NCBI GenBank assembly: GCA_963836375.1
Contig: CAWIJK010000004.1
Location: 434,001 to 498,000, forward strand
Direction of reading: 5' to 3'
Length of the DNA stretch: 64,000 bases
Source: CAWIJK01 sp963836375
GTDB taxonomy: Bacteria; Actinomycetota; Acidimicrobiia; Acidimicrobiales; RAAP-2
How positions within the stretch are numbered: the stretch's first letter is position 1; each line of letters begins with the position of its first letter. Shown here one piece after another: positions 42,107 to 51,922 of this stretch. Under the pieces are notes generated by a model that was not told where the DNA came from, ran no database searches, and saw only the letters and a program-made list of their open reading frames with translations. Position numbers and translations under genes: made by a program.

Positions 42107-42544
42107 TCAGCGCCTGGCCGGGGCCTTCTTGGCCGGGGCCTTCTTGGCGACGGCCTTCTTCTTGGCCGGGGCCTTCTTGGCGGCGGCCTTCTTCTTGGCC
42201 GGGGCCTTCTTGGCCGCCTTCTTGGCGCCGGCCCGCTTCTTGGCCGGGAACCGCTTGGCCGCCCGGGCGGTCGCCTTGCGACCGGCCTCGGCAGCCCGGC
42301 GCCGCTCGTCGTTGATCGCCTTGACCATGTCGTTCACCATCTTGCGCTGGCCCTTCAGGACCCGCTCGGCGAAGTCGAAGGCGTCGTCGACGACCCGCTC
42401 GAGGTCCTGGGACACCGGCGGGACGACCCGCTGGGAGCCCTTGGTGATGCCCTGGGCGAGCTGACGGCTGGCGTCGAGCAGTTCGCGCTCGGCCCGCTCG
42501 ACCATGTGATCGATGTGGCGCCGTAGGTCGTTTGACTCAGCCAT
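42107..42544 (-). CDS. Histone H1-like Lys/Ala-rich DNA-binding protein
   Basis: A 145-residue protein. Residues 1-80 form an amphipathic helical region (ERAERELLDASRQLAQGI); residues 90-145 are a run of about ten KK(A)PAKKA-type repeats like the C-terminal tail of HupB/histone H1 proteins. It lacks the HU fold, so it is not HU. Such tails compact DNA or bind heparin. GGAGG precedes the ATG. Confidence 0.82.
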   Translation of the reverse strand: MAESNDLRRHIDHMVERAERELLDASRQLAQGITKGSQRVVPPVSQDLERVVDDAFDFAERVLKGQRKMVNDMVKAINDERRRAAEAGRKATARAAKRFPAKKRAGAKKAAKKAPAKKKAAAKKAPAKKKAVAKKAPAKKAPARR

Positions 42545-42727
42545 GGTGCTTCCTCCGTCTCGTCGGTCCTCTGCTCCCGACAGTCTTCCGGCCCGGGGCC
42601 CGGCATGCGAGGGGCGAAGGTCCCAACCTCTCGAGCCCGGCCCCGGCGCTATTGGTGCCGATGGGCCCTGGCCCGCCCGCCCGTTCGGCGCGAGAACAAG
42701 AGGCGCGGGGATGGGAGGCGCCAGGCC

Positions 42728-43663
42728 ATGGCAGGCAGAGCTCGGGATCTCACGGTGAAGGGCAACGGGCACCACGGGGACCTCCCGGGCGTCCTGGCCC
42801 CTCTGGCCCGCCGGGTCAACCCCGGGCGAACGAGCCCGCCGGTCGACCGGGACCCGGCTTTCATCGAGCGGTCCGTGCCCTGGGTCAGGGCTCTGACCAG
42901 CTACTTCTCGCCCGAGGTCCGGGGCGTCGAGAACCTGCCGGCCGAAGGGCCGGTCCTGATCGTGGGCAACCACAACGCCGTCTTCTACATGCCCGACATG
43001 TGGGTCACCGCCCTGGCCATCGTCGGGCGCCGGGGGTTCGAGCAACCGACCTATGCCATGGCCTACGACCTGTTGCTGGCGATCCCGGTGGTCGGCGACG
43101 CCCTGCGCCGCTTCGGCGCCGTCCCGGCCGCCCGCGGGGAGGCCGAGGCGGCCCTGGCCCGGGGGGCGGCGGTCCTCGACTACCCGGGCGGCGACTGGGA
43201 GGCCTGCCGGCCGTGGCTCGACCGCAACATGATCGACTTCGGGGGCCGGACCGGCTTCGCCCGGGTGGCCCTGCGCACCGGGGTCCCGATCGTCCCGGTG
43301 GTGGCCCACGGGAGCCACGATTCGATCGTCGTCGCCTCCCGGGGCGAGGACATCGCTCGGGCCCTCGGTCTCGGGGGCCTGCGGGTGAAGGTCTTCCCGA
43401 TCATGGTCGGCCCCCCGTTCGGGCTGGCCACGATGCTCAACCCGCCGCTGCCGCTCCCCTCGTCGATCACGGTCGAGTTCCTGCCCCCGATGACCTTCGA
43501 CGGGCTGGGGCCGGCCGACGCCGACGACCCCGAGGTGGTGGGGGCCTGCGCCGCCGAGGTCACGGCCGCCATGCAAGGGGCGCTCGACCGCCTCCGGGTC
43601 GAAAGGGCCCACCCGGTGTGGCGGGGGTTCACCTCGTTGGTCTCGCGCGCCATCCCCCACTGA
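42728..43663 (+). CDS. Lysophospholipid/MGAT-like acyltransferase
   Basis: A 311-residue membrane-associated acyltransferase of the PlsC/LPLAT superfamily. The first motif is NHNAVFYMPD: the canonical HX4D is absent and instead Asp lies eight residues after the His, as in the MGAT/TMEM68-like branch (similar spacing, from memory, in Rv1428c). Further motifs are FGAVPAARGEAEAALARG and VPIVPVVAHGSHDS. Substrate is probably a glycerolipid. The ATG at 42728 follows a GGAGG site. Confidence 0.85.
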   Translation: MAGRARDLTVKGNGHHGDLPGVLAPLARRVNPGRTSPPVDRDPAFIERSVPWVRALTSYFSPEVRGVENLPAEGPVLIVGNHNAVFYMPDMWVTALAIVGRRGFEQPTYAMAYDLLLAIPVVGDALRRFGAVPAARGEAEAALARGAAVLDYPGGDWEACRPWLDRNMIDFGGRTGFARVALRTGVPIVPVVAHGSHDSIVVASRGEDIARALGLGGLRVKVFPIMVGPPFGLATMLNPPLPLPSSITVEFLPPMTFDGLGPADADDPEVVGACAAEVTAAMQGALDRLRVERAHPVWRGFTSLVSRAIPH

Positions 43664-43664
43664 G

Positions 43665-44555
43665 ATGACCAGGACCGGGGCGGACGCGCCGACCGCCGAC
43701 CCGACGACGGCGCCGGCGGGGGGCGTCGGTGCCCCGGGGCCGGGCCGTCGGCACCACCGCCGGTGGTGGGCCCTCGGTGCCCTGGCGCTGGTGGTCGTCG
43801 GCGGGGTCGGGTGGTTCGCCTACCAGTGGGACCACAGCGGCGCCCGGCCCCTCTCCGCGGGCGTGGCCGTGCAGCGGTTCCGCCAGGGGGTGGGCGCCGA
43901 CCCCTCGAGGGGGTCGGGGCCGGCCGAGGGCGTCTACCTCTACCGGGGGTCGGGCACCGAGAAGGTCTCCGTGCCGCCCAAGTCCCAGACCGAGGGGCCG
44001 GGCATCCCCGGCACGGTGATCGACCGGCCCGGCGGGTGCTTCGAGTTCCGCCTGGACTACTCCGACGCCCACTGGCAGAACTGGGTCTACTGCCTCCGCC
44101 ACGGGGCCCTGGTCACGACGTCGAGGGCCGGCTGGTACCGGTGGGACTTCGTCGCCTTCACCATCGCCGACACCTCCACCTACACCTGTGCCCCGGCGGC
44201 GGTGACCGTGCCGGCCCGGCTGGTCCCGGGCGCCCGGGAGCCGCTCTCGTGCACGGGGCGCAACGACCACCTCTCGACCGGCCTGGTGCTCATGTCGGGG
44301 ACCTCGACGGTGCTCGGGACGGCCGAGGTGCTCGTCGGGTCCGAGCACGTCCCGGCGGTGCGGGTCCGAGAACGGGTCAGCTTCAGCGGGGGCCAGCAAG
44401 GCTCCAACGACGCCGACACCTGGTTCTCGGTGGCCACCGGCCTGCCCCTGCAGGGCACCTGGCGCACCGTGGTCGCCACGCCGTCGCCGGTCGGCACCTC
44501 GACCCTCGACGCCCACGGGGCCTTCGACCTCACCTCGCTCACCCCCCGGCACTGA
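43665..44555 (+). CDS. Secreted or membrane-anchored protein of unknown function
   Basis: A 296-residue protein with a Pro/Gly-rich N-terminus, one membrane helix (about residues 34-54: WWALGALALVVVGGVGWFAY), and an extracytoplasmic beta-rich domain with four Cys that may form two disulfides (GGCFEF, WVYCLR, YTCAPA, LSCTGR). I do not recognise the family. The ATG is 1 base after the acyltransferase stop, so they are probably co-transcribed. Confidence 0.75.
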   Translation: MTRTGADAPTADPTTAPAGGVGAPGPGRRHHRRWWALGALALVVVGGVGWFAYQWDHSGARPLSAGVAVQRFRQGVGADPSRGSGPAEGVYLYRGSGTEKVSVPPKSQTEGPGIPGTVIDRPGGCFEFRLDYSDAHWQNWVYCLRHGALVTTSRAGWYRWDFVAFTIADTSTYTCAPAAVTVPARLVPGAREPLSCTGRNDHLSTGLVLMSGTSTVLGTAEVLVGSEHVPAVRVRERVSFSGGQQGSNDADTWFSVATGLPLQGTWRTVVATPSPVGTSTLDAHGAFDLTSLTPRH

Positions 44556-44569
44556 CCGCTACCCGGGGG
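44543..44569. terminator. Bidirectional hairpin between the unknown secreted protein and the ArdC-like gene
   Basis: CCCCCGG, 13-base loop, CCGGGGG: a perfect 7-base stem spanning the 16-base convergent gap. Confidence 0.5.
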
Positions 44570-44571
44570 CA

Positions 44572-45546
44572 TCAGTGCCCGACTCCGTGGAGTTCCTCGG
44601 GTTCGAGGCCGGCCAGGATGCGGTCCGCCGCCTGCTGGATCCGGGCGCCCGAGGCCCTGATGGCCGCCACCGCCTCGTCACCGCCCCCGGCCCAGGTGGC
44701 CACGTAGCCGAAGGAGTAGCGGCCGGTCGGGAGCCCGGCGGCGGCGCAGACGACGAAGGCCACGCTCTCGGCCTCGAGCTCGGCCAGGGCCCGGTCGGGC
44801 GCCTCGGCGTGCAACACGGCGTGGCCGAGCTCGTGGGCCAGGGTCTTGACCCGCTGGGCCCCGGTGTTGGTGGCGAGGAGCCGGATGCGGCGGTGCCGAT
44901 GGCTGCAGTCGCCGTTGACCCCCTCGGGCAGGTCGGTGCCGACCGAGACCGAGAAGCCGAGGGTCCGGCCCACCTCGACGAGGCGTTCGAAGTCGCCCGC
45001 TCCGCCCTCGCCCACCAGGCGACGGCACACCTCGGGGAGGGGCCGGCCGTCGGTCTGGGCCACGTCGAACACGGTGACCGGCCGGAACCCCCGGAGCACC
45101 CGCAGCGGGCCGCGCCCCGCCACGGCGGGTTCGGTGCCGCCGGGGTCGGTGCCGACAGGCTCGGGGTCGTCCGGCGCGGTGGCGAGAACTCTCGAGACCA
45201 CAGGGGCCAGGATCCTGATCCCCCGCTCGCCGCGGCGGACGAAGCGCTCGAGGCGGCGCCAGCCCCCGTAACCGGCGACCCGGGTGGCGTCGGGGCGCTG
45301 GGCAAGGATCAGCACGGTGTTGGCGAAGCTGTAGTGGTGGAACCGGCTCTGCACGACGAGCCACTCCCGCCAGCGCTCCGACGTGGTGAGCCGGCCGACG
45401 CCGGCGGTCAGGCGGTCGAGGAGCTCGGCCCGGGCGGCCCCGGCGGCCCGGGCGGGCTCCGACCCCGGCCCGCAGCGGCTCGTCGGCGGTTCCCGGTCCA
45501 CGGGGAGAACGGTCGGAGGGCACCGGGGTCCCCCGCGGGGCGTCAC
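44572..45546 (-). CDS. ArdC-like ssDNA-binding protein with zincin metallopeptidase motif
   Basis: A 324-residue protein. Residues about 25-130 resemble the ArdC N-terminal ssDNA-binding domain (QSRFHHYSFANTVLILAQRPDATRV split; GYGGWRRLERFVRRGERGI), and a gluzincin motif HELGHAVLH lies at about residues 237-245. ArdC proteins protect incoming DNA from restriction; chromosomal homologues may act as DNA-linked proteases. No mobile element is nearby. The GTG at 45546 is the likely start. Confidence 0.8.
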   Translation of the reverse strand: MTPRGGPRCPPTVLPVDREPPTSRCGPGSEPARAAGAARAELLDRLTAGVGRLTTSERWREWLVVQSRFHHYSFANTVLILAQRPDATRVAGYGGWRRLERFVRRGERGIRILAPVVSRVLATAPDDPEPVGTDPGGTEPAVAGRGPLRVLRGFRPVTVFDVAQTDGRPLPEVCRRLVGEGGAGDFERLVEVGRTLGFSVSVGTDLPEGVNGDCSHRHRRIRLLATNTGAQRVKTLAHELGHAVLHAEAPDRALAELEAESVAFVVCAAAGLPTGRYSFGYVATWAGGGDEAVAAIRASGARIQQAADRILAGLEPEELHGVGH

Positions 45547-45576
45547 GCGGCCGACGGCCGGGCGCCCGGCGCTTGT

Positions 45577-45582
45577 TAGCGT
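45577..45582 (+). promoter_or_regulatory. -10 element of a leaderless promoter (SIS gene)
   Basis: TAGCGT ends 7 bases before the ATG at 45590. Confidence 0.5.
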
Positions 45583-45589
45583 CCAGGGC

Positions 45590-46258
45590 ATGGCGGGCCC
45601 GGGACGAGTCGACACCTCGGCCCTCCGGGCCCTGGGTGAGACCCGGCCCGAACTGGCGTCCGTTCTCGGGGCCCTCGAAGCCGGGGCGCGCCTCGCCGTC
45701 GACGCCCTCGGGAGCGGGGGGACCCTGTTCCTCGCCGGCAATGGGGGATCGATGGCCGACGCCCTCCACATCGCCGGAGAGCTCAAGAAGTCCTTCGAGC
45801 GCCCCCGTCCCCTGCCCGGGGCCCTGCGCTCCGCGCTGGGCGCCCAGCCCGGCGGCGATCGGCTGGCCGGGGCCCTCCAGGGCGGTCTGCGGGTCGTGGT
45901 CCTCGGGGCCGACCCGGTGCTGGCCACGGCGATCGACAACGACCTCGAGGAGCGCCACCTCGGCTTCGCCCAGGAGCTCGCCGCCCTCGGTCGGCCCAAG
46001 GACGCGCTGGTCGTCCTCAGCACCAGCGGGCGCTCGGTCAACGTGACCAACGCGGCCATCGTCGCCCGGGCCCTCGCCATGCCCGTCCTCGTCCTCACCG
46101 GCGAGGTGACCGGCACCCCCCTGGTCGACGCGGCCGACGTGGTGGTGCGGGTCCCGGCGACCCAGACGGCGGCCGTCCAGGGCTACCACAGCGCCGTCTA
46201 CCACGCCCTGTGCCGGGTGCTCGAGGACACGTTCTTCCCGGCGGCGGGCCGGCCCTGA
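45590..46258 (+). CDS. SIS-domain phosphosugar isomerase, GmhA-like
   Basis: A 222-residue sugar isomerase fold. The SIS signature includes FLAGNGGSMADALHIAGELKKSF (split, about residues 48-70), LVVLSTSGRSVNV and a C-terminal VQGYHSAVYHALC helix that contributes catalytic residues in GmhA. It could make sedoheptulose/heptose phosphate or isomerise another phosphosugar. Tail-to-tail with a GH38 mannosidase. TAGCGT 7 bases upstream suggests a leaderless transcript. Confidence 0.88.
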   Translation: MAGPGRVDTSALRALGETRPELASVLGALEAGARLAVDALGSGGTLFLAGNGGSMADALHIAGELKKSFERPRPLPGALRSALGAQPGGDRLAGALQGGLRVVVLGADPVLATAIDNDLEERHLGFAQELAALGRPKDALVVLSTSGRSVNVTNAAIVARALAMPVLVLTGEVTGTPLVDAADVVVRVPATQTAAVQGYHSAVYHALCRVLEDTFFPAAGRP

Positions 46259-46259
46259 G

Positions 46260-46274
46260 CCGGCCGTCGGCCGG
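46260..46274. terminator. Hairpin between the SIS and GH38 genes
   Basis: CCGGCCG, T, CGGCCGG, filling the 16-base convergent gap. Confidence 0.4.
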
Positions 46275-48788
46275 TCAGCCCGCCGCCACCAGGCGCACCG
46301 AGGTGAGCCCGGGGTCCACGGTGAGCGTCGCCGCCTCGCCGTCGACCGCCACGGCCCGAAGGTCGCGCTCGCGCCCATCGCAGCGGGCGGCGGCGGCCAG
46401 TGGGACCCCCGGCCAGGCCACGCGCACGGTGACCGCCGACGGCGCCACCGAGGACAGCCGGGCCACCATGCCCGGGCCGCGGCGCGCCCCGGTGGCCGCC
46501 AGCACCCGCACCTGGTCGTGGTCGGTGGTCACCACCGCGTCGGCCGCCCGGGCCAGCCGCCGCTCGGGCCCGGTGAGCCGGCCCCGCCGGGCCTCCTCGA
46601 CGCCCCGGGTCACCAGGTCGGCGGCCCGCCAGTCCTCACCGCCGGTGGGGGCCACGGCCATGGCGAAGGGGTGGGGCCCCGGGTCGTGGCCCCGGGCCGG
46701 CTGGGCCGGCAGCGGGAGGAACCCGTAGGCGGTCTCCCCCCAGGCGTTGCGGGCGGCCACCACCTCCACCAGCCCACGGCCGCCGGGGCCGCCGGCCGGC
46801 CGCAGGGCCAACGCGCCGGGCATCCCGAGAAAGATGGCCGTGCCCCCCGCCCCCTCCCCGGGCCCGCCGGGGCCGGGGCCCGGGACGTGGGCGAAGGTCT
46901 GGACGGCCCAGAAGGTGGGGTCGAAACGGCGCCGGGCGGGGCGGGTGACCACGCCGCCGGGCACGTCGGTGACGAGCCGGCCGGCCGGGGTGGGGAGGGT
47001 GACGGTGGTGGTCACCGTCCGGCGGTCCGACAGGGTGGTCTCGAGATCCACCCGCAGCACCGCCTCGGCGGGGTCGACGATGACCCGGCGCCGGAACGGG
47101 CGCCCGTCGAGGCGCCCGTCGGCGACGACCTCGATCCCACCGTCGTCCAGCTCGGCCACGTCGAGGTCGACCGGGTGCAGGCCGGCCCGGTCGAGGGGCC
47201 TGAAGCGGCCCCCGGCGAACTCGTGGCCCATCCGCCACAGCCCACCCGAGTCCTCGTAGGCGACGAGGTCGAGGGAGGGGCCGAGCACGGTGGCGCCCCC
47301 CGGGGTGCTGACCGACGCCACGGCCCCGCCGGCGGCGGCGTCGAAGACCACGGTGAGCGACGCGGTCACCACCTCGACCAGCGGGCCCAACCGGCGCCAG
47401 CGGGTGGGGCCGCCCCGGGCGCCCGGAGCCACCGGCGCCGGCCGGGCCGGCTCGGGGCCGGGGGCGCTCGGGCCGGCGACCTCGGCCAGCACCCGGCGGG
47501 CCGTCCCCAGCGCGTCGTCCAGCCAGGGCAGCTGCTCGCGGCGCACCACCCGGTCCGGCGCGGTGCCGGTCACGTAGTCGTGGTGGTTGGCCGTGGCCGC
47601 CGTCCACCAGGCCCCGGTCAGCTTCGTGCGCGCCGCCTGGGCCGCCCCGGCCGGGGCCCCGGGGGCGAGGGCCAGGCGCTCGGCCACCAAGAGGGTGTCG
47701 CAGAGCTGGAAGTAGCGCCGCTTGAGGGTCGGGCGCGACGTGAAGAAGCCGGTGTAGTACTGGCTCGGGTCCAGGTCGAGGACCGGCAGTTCCCCCCGGT
47801 GCCAGTCGACCAGCGAGAGGTAGTCGTCGAGGCCGGCGTTGAGCACCCAGGTGCCGGTCGTCGGGTAGTGCCGCTGGTTGTAGCGCTCGAGCAGTTCGCC
47901 CAGGCGCGGGATCGGGGCCGAGAAGTCGAACCCGATCGGGCACAGCTGGTAGGGGGTGCGGGCCAGCGGGCCGAGCTTCGCCGTGTACCCGTCGACCATG
48001 CGGGCCACGTGGTGGTCGGTCCGCCACGGGACGGCCAGCGGGACACCGACCTCTCGGGTCACGCCGGCGTGAGCCAGCATGTCCCCCTGGCCGTAGGTGA
48101 AGGCCAGCCAGTGGCACAGGATCTCGGCGCCGTCGGGGCCTCGCCAGACGAAGTCGGTGGTGCGCTCCTCGTTGGTCAACCGGTCGGCGCTCGAGCCGGG
48201 CCGGGGGAAGCGGCCGGCCGGCTCGGTCTCGTTGCCGAAGAAGTACATGCCGTCGATGCGGCACACCGCGGCGGCCCGCACCCCGACAGCGTTGAGGACC
48301 TCGGGGAGCCCGGGCGAGAAACCGAACGTGTCGGGGAAGTAGGCCACGTCGGGTTCGACGGTCATGGCGTTGTCCCGGAGCCACTCCTGGCCGAGCAGGT
48401 AGTCCCGGATGAGCAGCTCGGTCGACGGCACGATGGTGTCGGGCGTGGTCACCCCCGAGCCCATCATCCGCAGGCGTCCCTCGTTGACCAGCTGGCGGAG
48501 CACCGGGCGCAGCTCGGGGACCCGCTCCCAGAACATGCGCAGGAAGAAGACACACTCGACGCTGTAGACCCGCCGGGGGTCGTCGAGCAGCTGGACGACG
48601 GCCTGGCGCAGGGTGCGGCGGACCCGCAGGCCGAAGTAGCCCTCGGAGGTCAACAGCCAGTTAGGGTCCCAGTGGCTCGACTCGGTGAAGACCAGGACCC
48701 GGGCGGCGTCGTCGGGGACGCCCAGGGCCCGGCGGCGGTCGCGCTCGCCGGCGCCCGCATCGGACACGGCACCCGCCGGGCCCGTCAC
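46275..48788 (-). CDS. Glycoside hydrolase family 38 alpha-mannosidase-like
   Basis: An 837-residue protein. The catalytic (alpha/beta)7 domain opens with SSHWDPNWLLT (His/Asp zinc ligands), the nucleophile region is YFPDTFGFS with Asp153, and a further zinc His is in NHHDYVTG. C-terminal beta-sandwich domains follow. No signal peptide, so it acts in the cytoplasm on imported mannosides. The adjacent sugar ABC system and SIS isomerase support this. A GTG start is likely. Confidence 0.9.
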   Translation of the reverse strand: MTGPAGAVSDAGAGERDRRRALGVPDDAARVLVFTESSHWDPNWLLTSEGYFGLRVRRTLRQAVVQLLDDPRRVYSVECVFFLRMFWERVPELRPVLRQLVNEGRLRMMGSGVTTPDTIVPSTELLIRDYLLGQEWLRDNAMTVEPDVAYFPDTFGFSPGLPEVLNAVGVRAAAVCRIDGMYFFGNETEPAGRFPRPGSSADRLTNEERTTDFVWRGPDGAEILCHWLAFTYGQGDMLAHAGVTREVGVPLAVPWRTDHHVARMVDGYTAKLGPLARTPYQLCPIGFDFSAPIPRLGELLERYNQRHYPTTGTWVLNAGLDDYLSLVDWHRGELPVLDLDPSQYYTGFFTSRPTLKRRYFQLCDTLLVAERLALAPGAPAGAAQAARTKLTGAWWTAATANHHDYVTGTAPDRVVRREQLPWLDDALGTARRVLAEVAGPSAPGPEPARPAPVAPGARGGPTRWRRLGPLVEVVTASLTVVFDAAAGGAVASVSTPGGATVLGPSLDLVAYEDSGGLWRMGHEFAGGRFRPLDRAGLHPVDLDVAELDDGGIEVVADGRLDGRPFRRRVIVDPAEAVLRVDLETTLSDRRTVTTTVTLPTPAGRLVTDVPGGVVTRPARRRFDPTFWAVQTFAHVPGPGPGGPGEGAGGTAIFLGMPGALALRPAGGPGGRGLVEVVAARNAWGETAYGFLPLPAQPARGHDPGPHPFAMAVAPTGGEDWRAADLVTRGVEEARRGRLTGPERRLARAADAVVTTDHDQVRVLAATGARRGPGMVARLSSVAPSAVTVRVAWPGVPLAAAARCDGRERDLRAVAVDGEAATLTVDPGLTSVRLVAAG

Positions 48789-48836
48789 CCCGGGCCGCCG
48801 GCAGCCGGGGTCAGGGCGGACACGGGCACGCGCCGG

Positions 48837-48842
48837 ACCCTA
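48837..48842 (-). promoter_or_regulatory. Candidate -10 element for GH38
   Basis: Minus-strand TAGGGT, leaving a leader of about 42 bases. Confidence 0.35.
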
Positions 48843-48905
48843 TTACGGGCGTCGCCGGCGGGTCCGGCACCGCCCCCGGCCTGTACAGCCCGAGGATCGG
48901 CCCCC

Positions 48906-48911
48906 TACAGT
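48906..48911 (+). promoter_or_regulatory. -10 element of a leaderless promoter (sugar ABC ATPase)
   Basis: TACAGT ends 7 bases before the GTG at 48919. A palindrome CTGTACAG at 48881-48888 lies just upstream and could be an operator between the two divergent genes. Confidence 0.5.
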
Positions 48912-48918
48912 CGGCGCC

Positions 48919-50100
<1,182 letters not shown>

Positions 50101-50104
50101 GCGG

Positions 50105-50129
50105 GGGGCCGGCCGGCCGGCGGGGCCCC
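50105..50129. terminator. Hairpin between the ATPase and permease genes
   Basis: GGGGCC, 13-base GC loop, GGCCCC in the 29-base convergent gap; the inner sequence is itself a GCCGGC-type palindrome. Confidence 0.4.
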
Positions 50130-50954
50130 TCACCCCTTGATGGCCCCGCCCAGGGCGAAGCCGCCGCCGACCCAGCGGATGACCACCAGGTAGAGGAGCA
50201 CCGGCGGCAGCGAGTAGAGGATGGCGAAGGCCGCCACCTCGCCGTAGTTGACCCCGTACTGGCTGAAGTACCCGTAGATGGTCACGGCCGCCGGCTGGTT
50301 CGAACCCTGGAGCAGGATGAACGGGATGAAGAAATTGCTCCAGGCGTTAACGAACGTGTAGACGGCGATGACCGAGAGCCCGGGCAGGATGAGGGGGACG
50401 ACGACCCGTCGCAGCGACCCCCAGCGCGAGTTCCCGTCGATCCAGGCCGCCTCCTCGAGCTCCTTGGGCACGGCGTCGATGAACGAGCGTGAGACCCAGG
50501 TGGCGAAGGGCAGCGACGTGGCGGTGAGGAACCACACGGTCCAGAACTTGGAATTGATGAGGTTGGCCGTCACGTAGAAGTCGTAGACCGGGATCATGAG
50601 GGCGATGATCGGGAGGGCGGTCAGGAACACGAGGACGATGACGAACCACGACTGGGCCCGAGACTGGTAGCGCGAGAGCGGGTAGCCGGCCATCACGCCG
50701 AGCACGGCGGTGAGCACCATGGTGCCGATCCCGAGGTAGAGCGAATTGCCGAGCGCCCCGAGGAAACTCCCGTGCACGACGCTGCTGAAGTTGTGCAGGG
50801 TGAGCGGGCCGCCCCCGCCGAGCTGGAGGGTCGGGTGGGTCTCGAAGGCGGTCAGGATCAACCAGACGAACGGGACCAGAAAGACCAGGCCGACCAGGCA
50901 CATGGCGGCCGACGGGAGCCAGGTGCGGGGTCGGTCGTCGGTGCGGGTGGCCAT
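50130..50954 (-). CDS. Carbohydrate ABC permease, MalG-like
   Basis: A 274-residue inner-membrane protein with six helices. The cytoplasmic EAA loop that docks the ATPase reads EEAAWIDGNSRWGSLRRVVV (about residues 167-186). The C-terminus GGGFALGGAIKG is typical. Four bases after the MalF-like gene, in the same operon as the binding protein. Confidence 0.93.
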   Translation of the reverse strand: MATRTDDRPRTWLPSAAMCLVGLVFLVPFVWLILTAFETHPTLQLGGGGPLTLHNFSSVVHGSFLGALGNSLYLGIGTMVLTAVLGVMAGYPLSRYQSRAQSWFVIVLVFLTALPIIALMIPVYDFYVTANLINSKFWTVWFLTATSLPFATWVSRSFIDAVPKELEEAAWIDGNSRWGSLRRVVVPLILPGLSVIAVYTFVNAWSNFFIPFILLQGSNQPAAVTIYGYFSQYGVNYGEVAAFAILYSLPPVLLYLVVIRWVGGGFALGGAIKG

Positions 50955-50958
50955 CGGC

Positions 50959-51915
50959 TCAGCGGGCCACGTTCAAGGTGCCCTGCCGGCGGAGCACGCG
51001 GATGTAGATGACGGCGAAGACGGCCCCGATCAGGAGCAGGACCACCGAGATGGCCGTGCCGAAGGCCAGCTGGTAGGTCTCGAAGGCCTCGCGGTACATG
51101 TAGACCGACAGCACGTTGGAGGCCGTCCCGGGGCCTCCCCCGGTCATGGCGTAGATGAGGGAGAAGTCGTTCAGCGTCCCCAGGGTGATGACGACCAGGT
51201 CCACCAGGATCGTGGTGGTCAACAGGGGGACCACGATGCGCGAGAGGCGCCGCCACTCCCCTGCGCCATCGACCTTGGAGGCGTCGATCAGGTCCGTGGA
51301 GATCCCGTCGAGGGCGGCGGCGAAGATCAGGTACGAGAAGGCCACCCCGCGCCAGGAGTTGGCCAGGCTGACCGAGAGCATGGGATGGCTGGTCAGCCAG
51401 GACGTGTAGTTCAGGCCCACGGCATGGAAACCCTGGGAGAGGGTGCCGCCGTTGCTGAGGAGCACGAACCACATCCAGGCGGTCACGATCTCGGGGATCA
51501 GCCACGCGGCGATCACGATGCCGCCCACGACGGCCCGCACGGCGTAGCTGCAGCGGGCCATGACATAGGCCATCACGAAGCCGAGGACCGCCTGGCCGAA
51601 GTAGGCCGACACCACGAGGTAGTAGAGGCTGTGTCCGACCGACGAGACCAGGCCGCTGCCCGAGGAGAACAGCTCCTTGTAGTTGGCGAACCCGATGAAC
51701 TGGTAGTGGGTCGCCGTCGGCCCGGTCACCGTCATGTTGGTGAAGGACAGGACGAAGGTCCACACGGTGGGCCAGCCCAAGAAGACCAGCACCACCACGA
51801 CCATGGGGACGACCATCGAGAGCCCGGTGATGCGCCGCCGGGCCGGCGTCTCGACCGTCTCGCTCTTGCGGCTGACCCGGCGTCGCCGGGGCACCTCGGT
51901 GAGGGTCTCGGCCAT
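50959..51915 (-). CDS. Carbohydrate ABC permease, MalF-like
   Basis: A 318-residue membrane protein with six helices and a basic N-terminal extension (RRRRVSRKSET). The EAA loop reads DLIDASKVDGAGEWRRLSRIV (split) near residue 210. Seven bases downstream of the binding-protein gene and four upstream of the MalG-like gene. Confidence 0.93.
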   Translation of the reverse strand: MAETLTEVPRRRRVSRKSETVETPARRRITGLSMVVPMVVVVLVFLGWPTVWTFVLSFTNMTVTGPTATHYQFIGFANYKELFSSGSGLVSSVGHSLYYLVVSAYFGQAVLGFVMAYVMARCSYAVRAVVGGIVIAAWLIPEIVTAWMWFVLLSNGGTLSQGFHAVGLNYTSWLTSHPMLSVSLANSWRGVAFSYLIFAAALDGISTDLIDASKVDGAGEWRRLSRIVVPLLTTTILVDLVVITLGTLNDFSLIYAMTGGGPGTASNVLSVYMYREAFETYQLAFGTAISVVLLLIGAVFAVIYIRVLRRQGTLNVAR

Positions 51916-51922
51916 CGGCCCG

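Noticed and set aside
42107..42250. Lys/Ala repeats in the histone-like gene as a separate DNA repeat or mobile element
   Set aside because: The periodicity comes from PAKKA codons in a normal coding sequence with a clear start and ribosome site.
50285..50300. GGTTCGAACCC resembling a tRNA T-arm
   Set aside because: It lies inside the MalG-like coding region in its proper frame; no tRNA fold.
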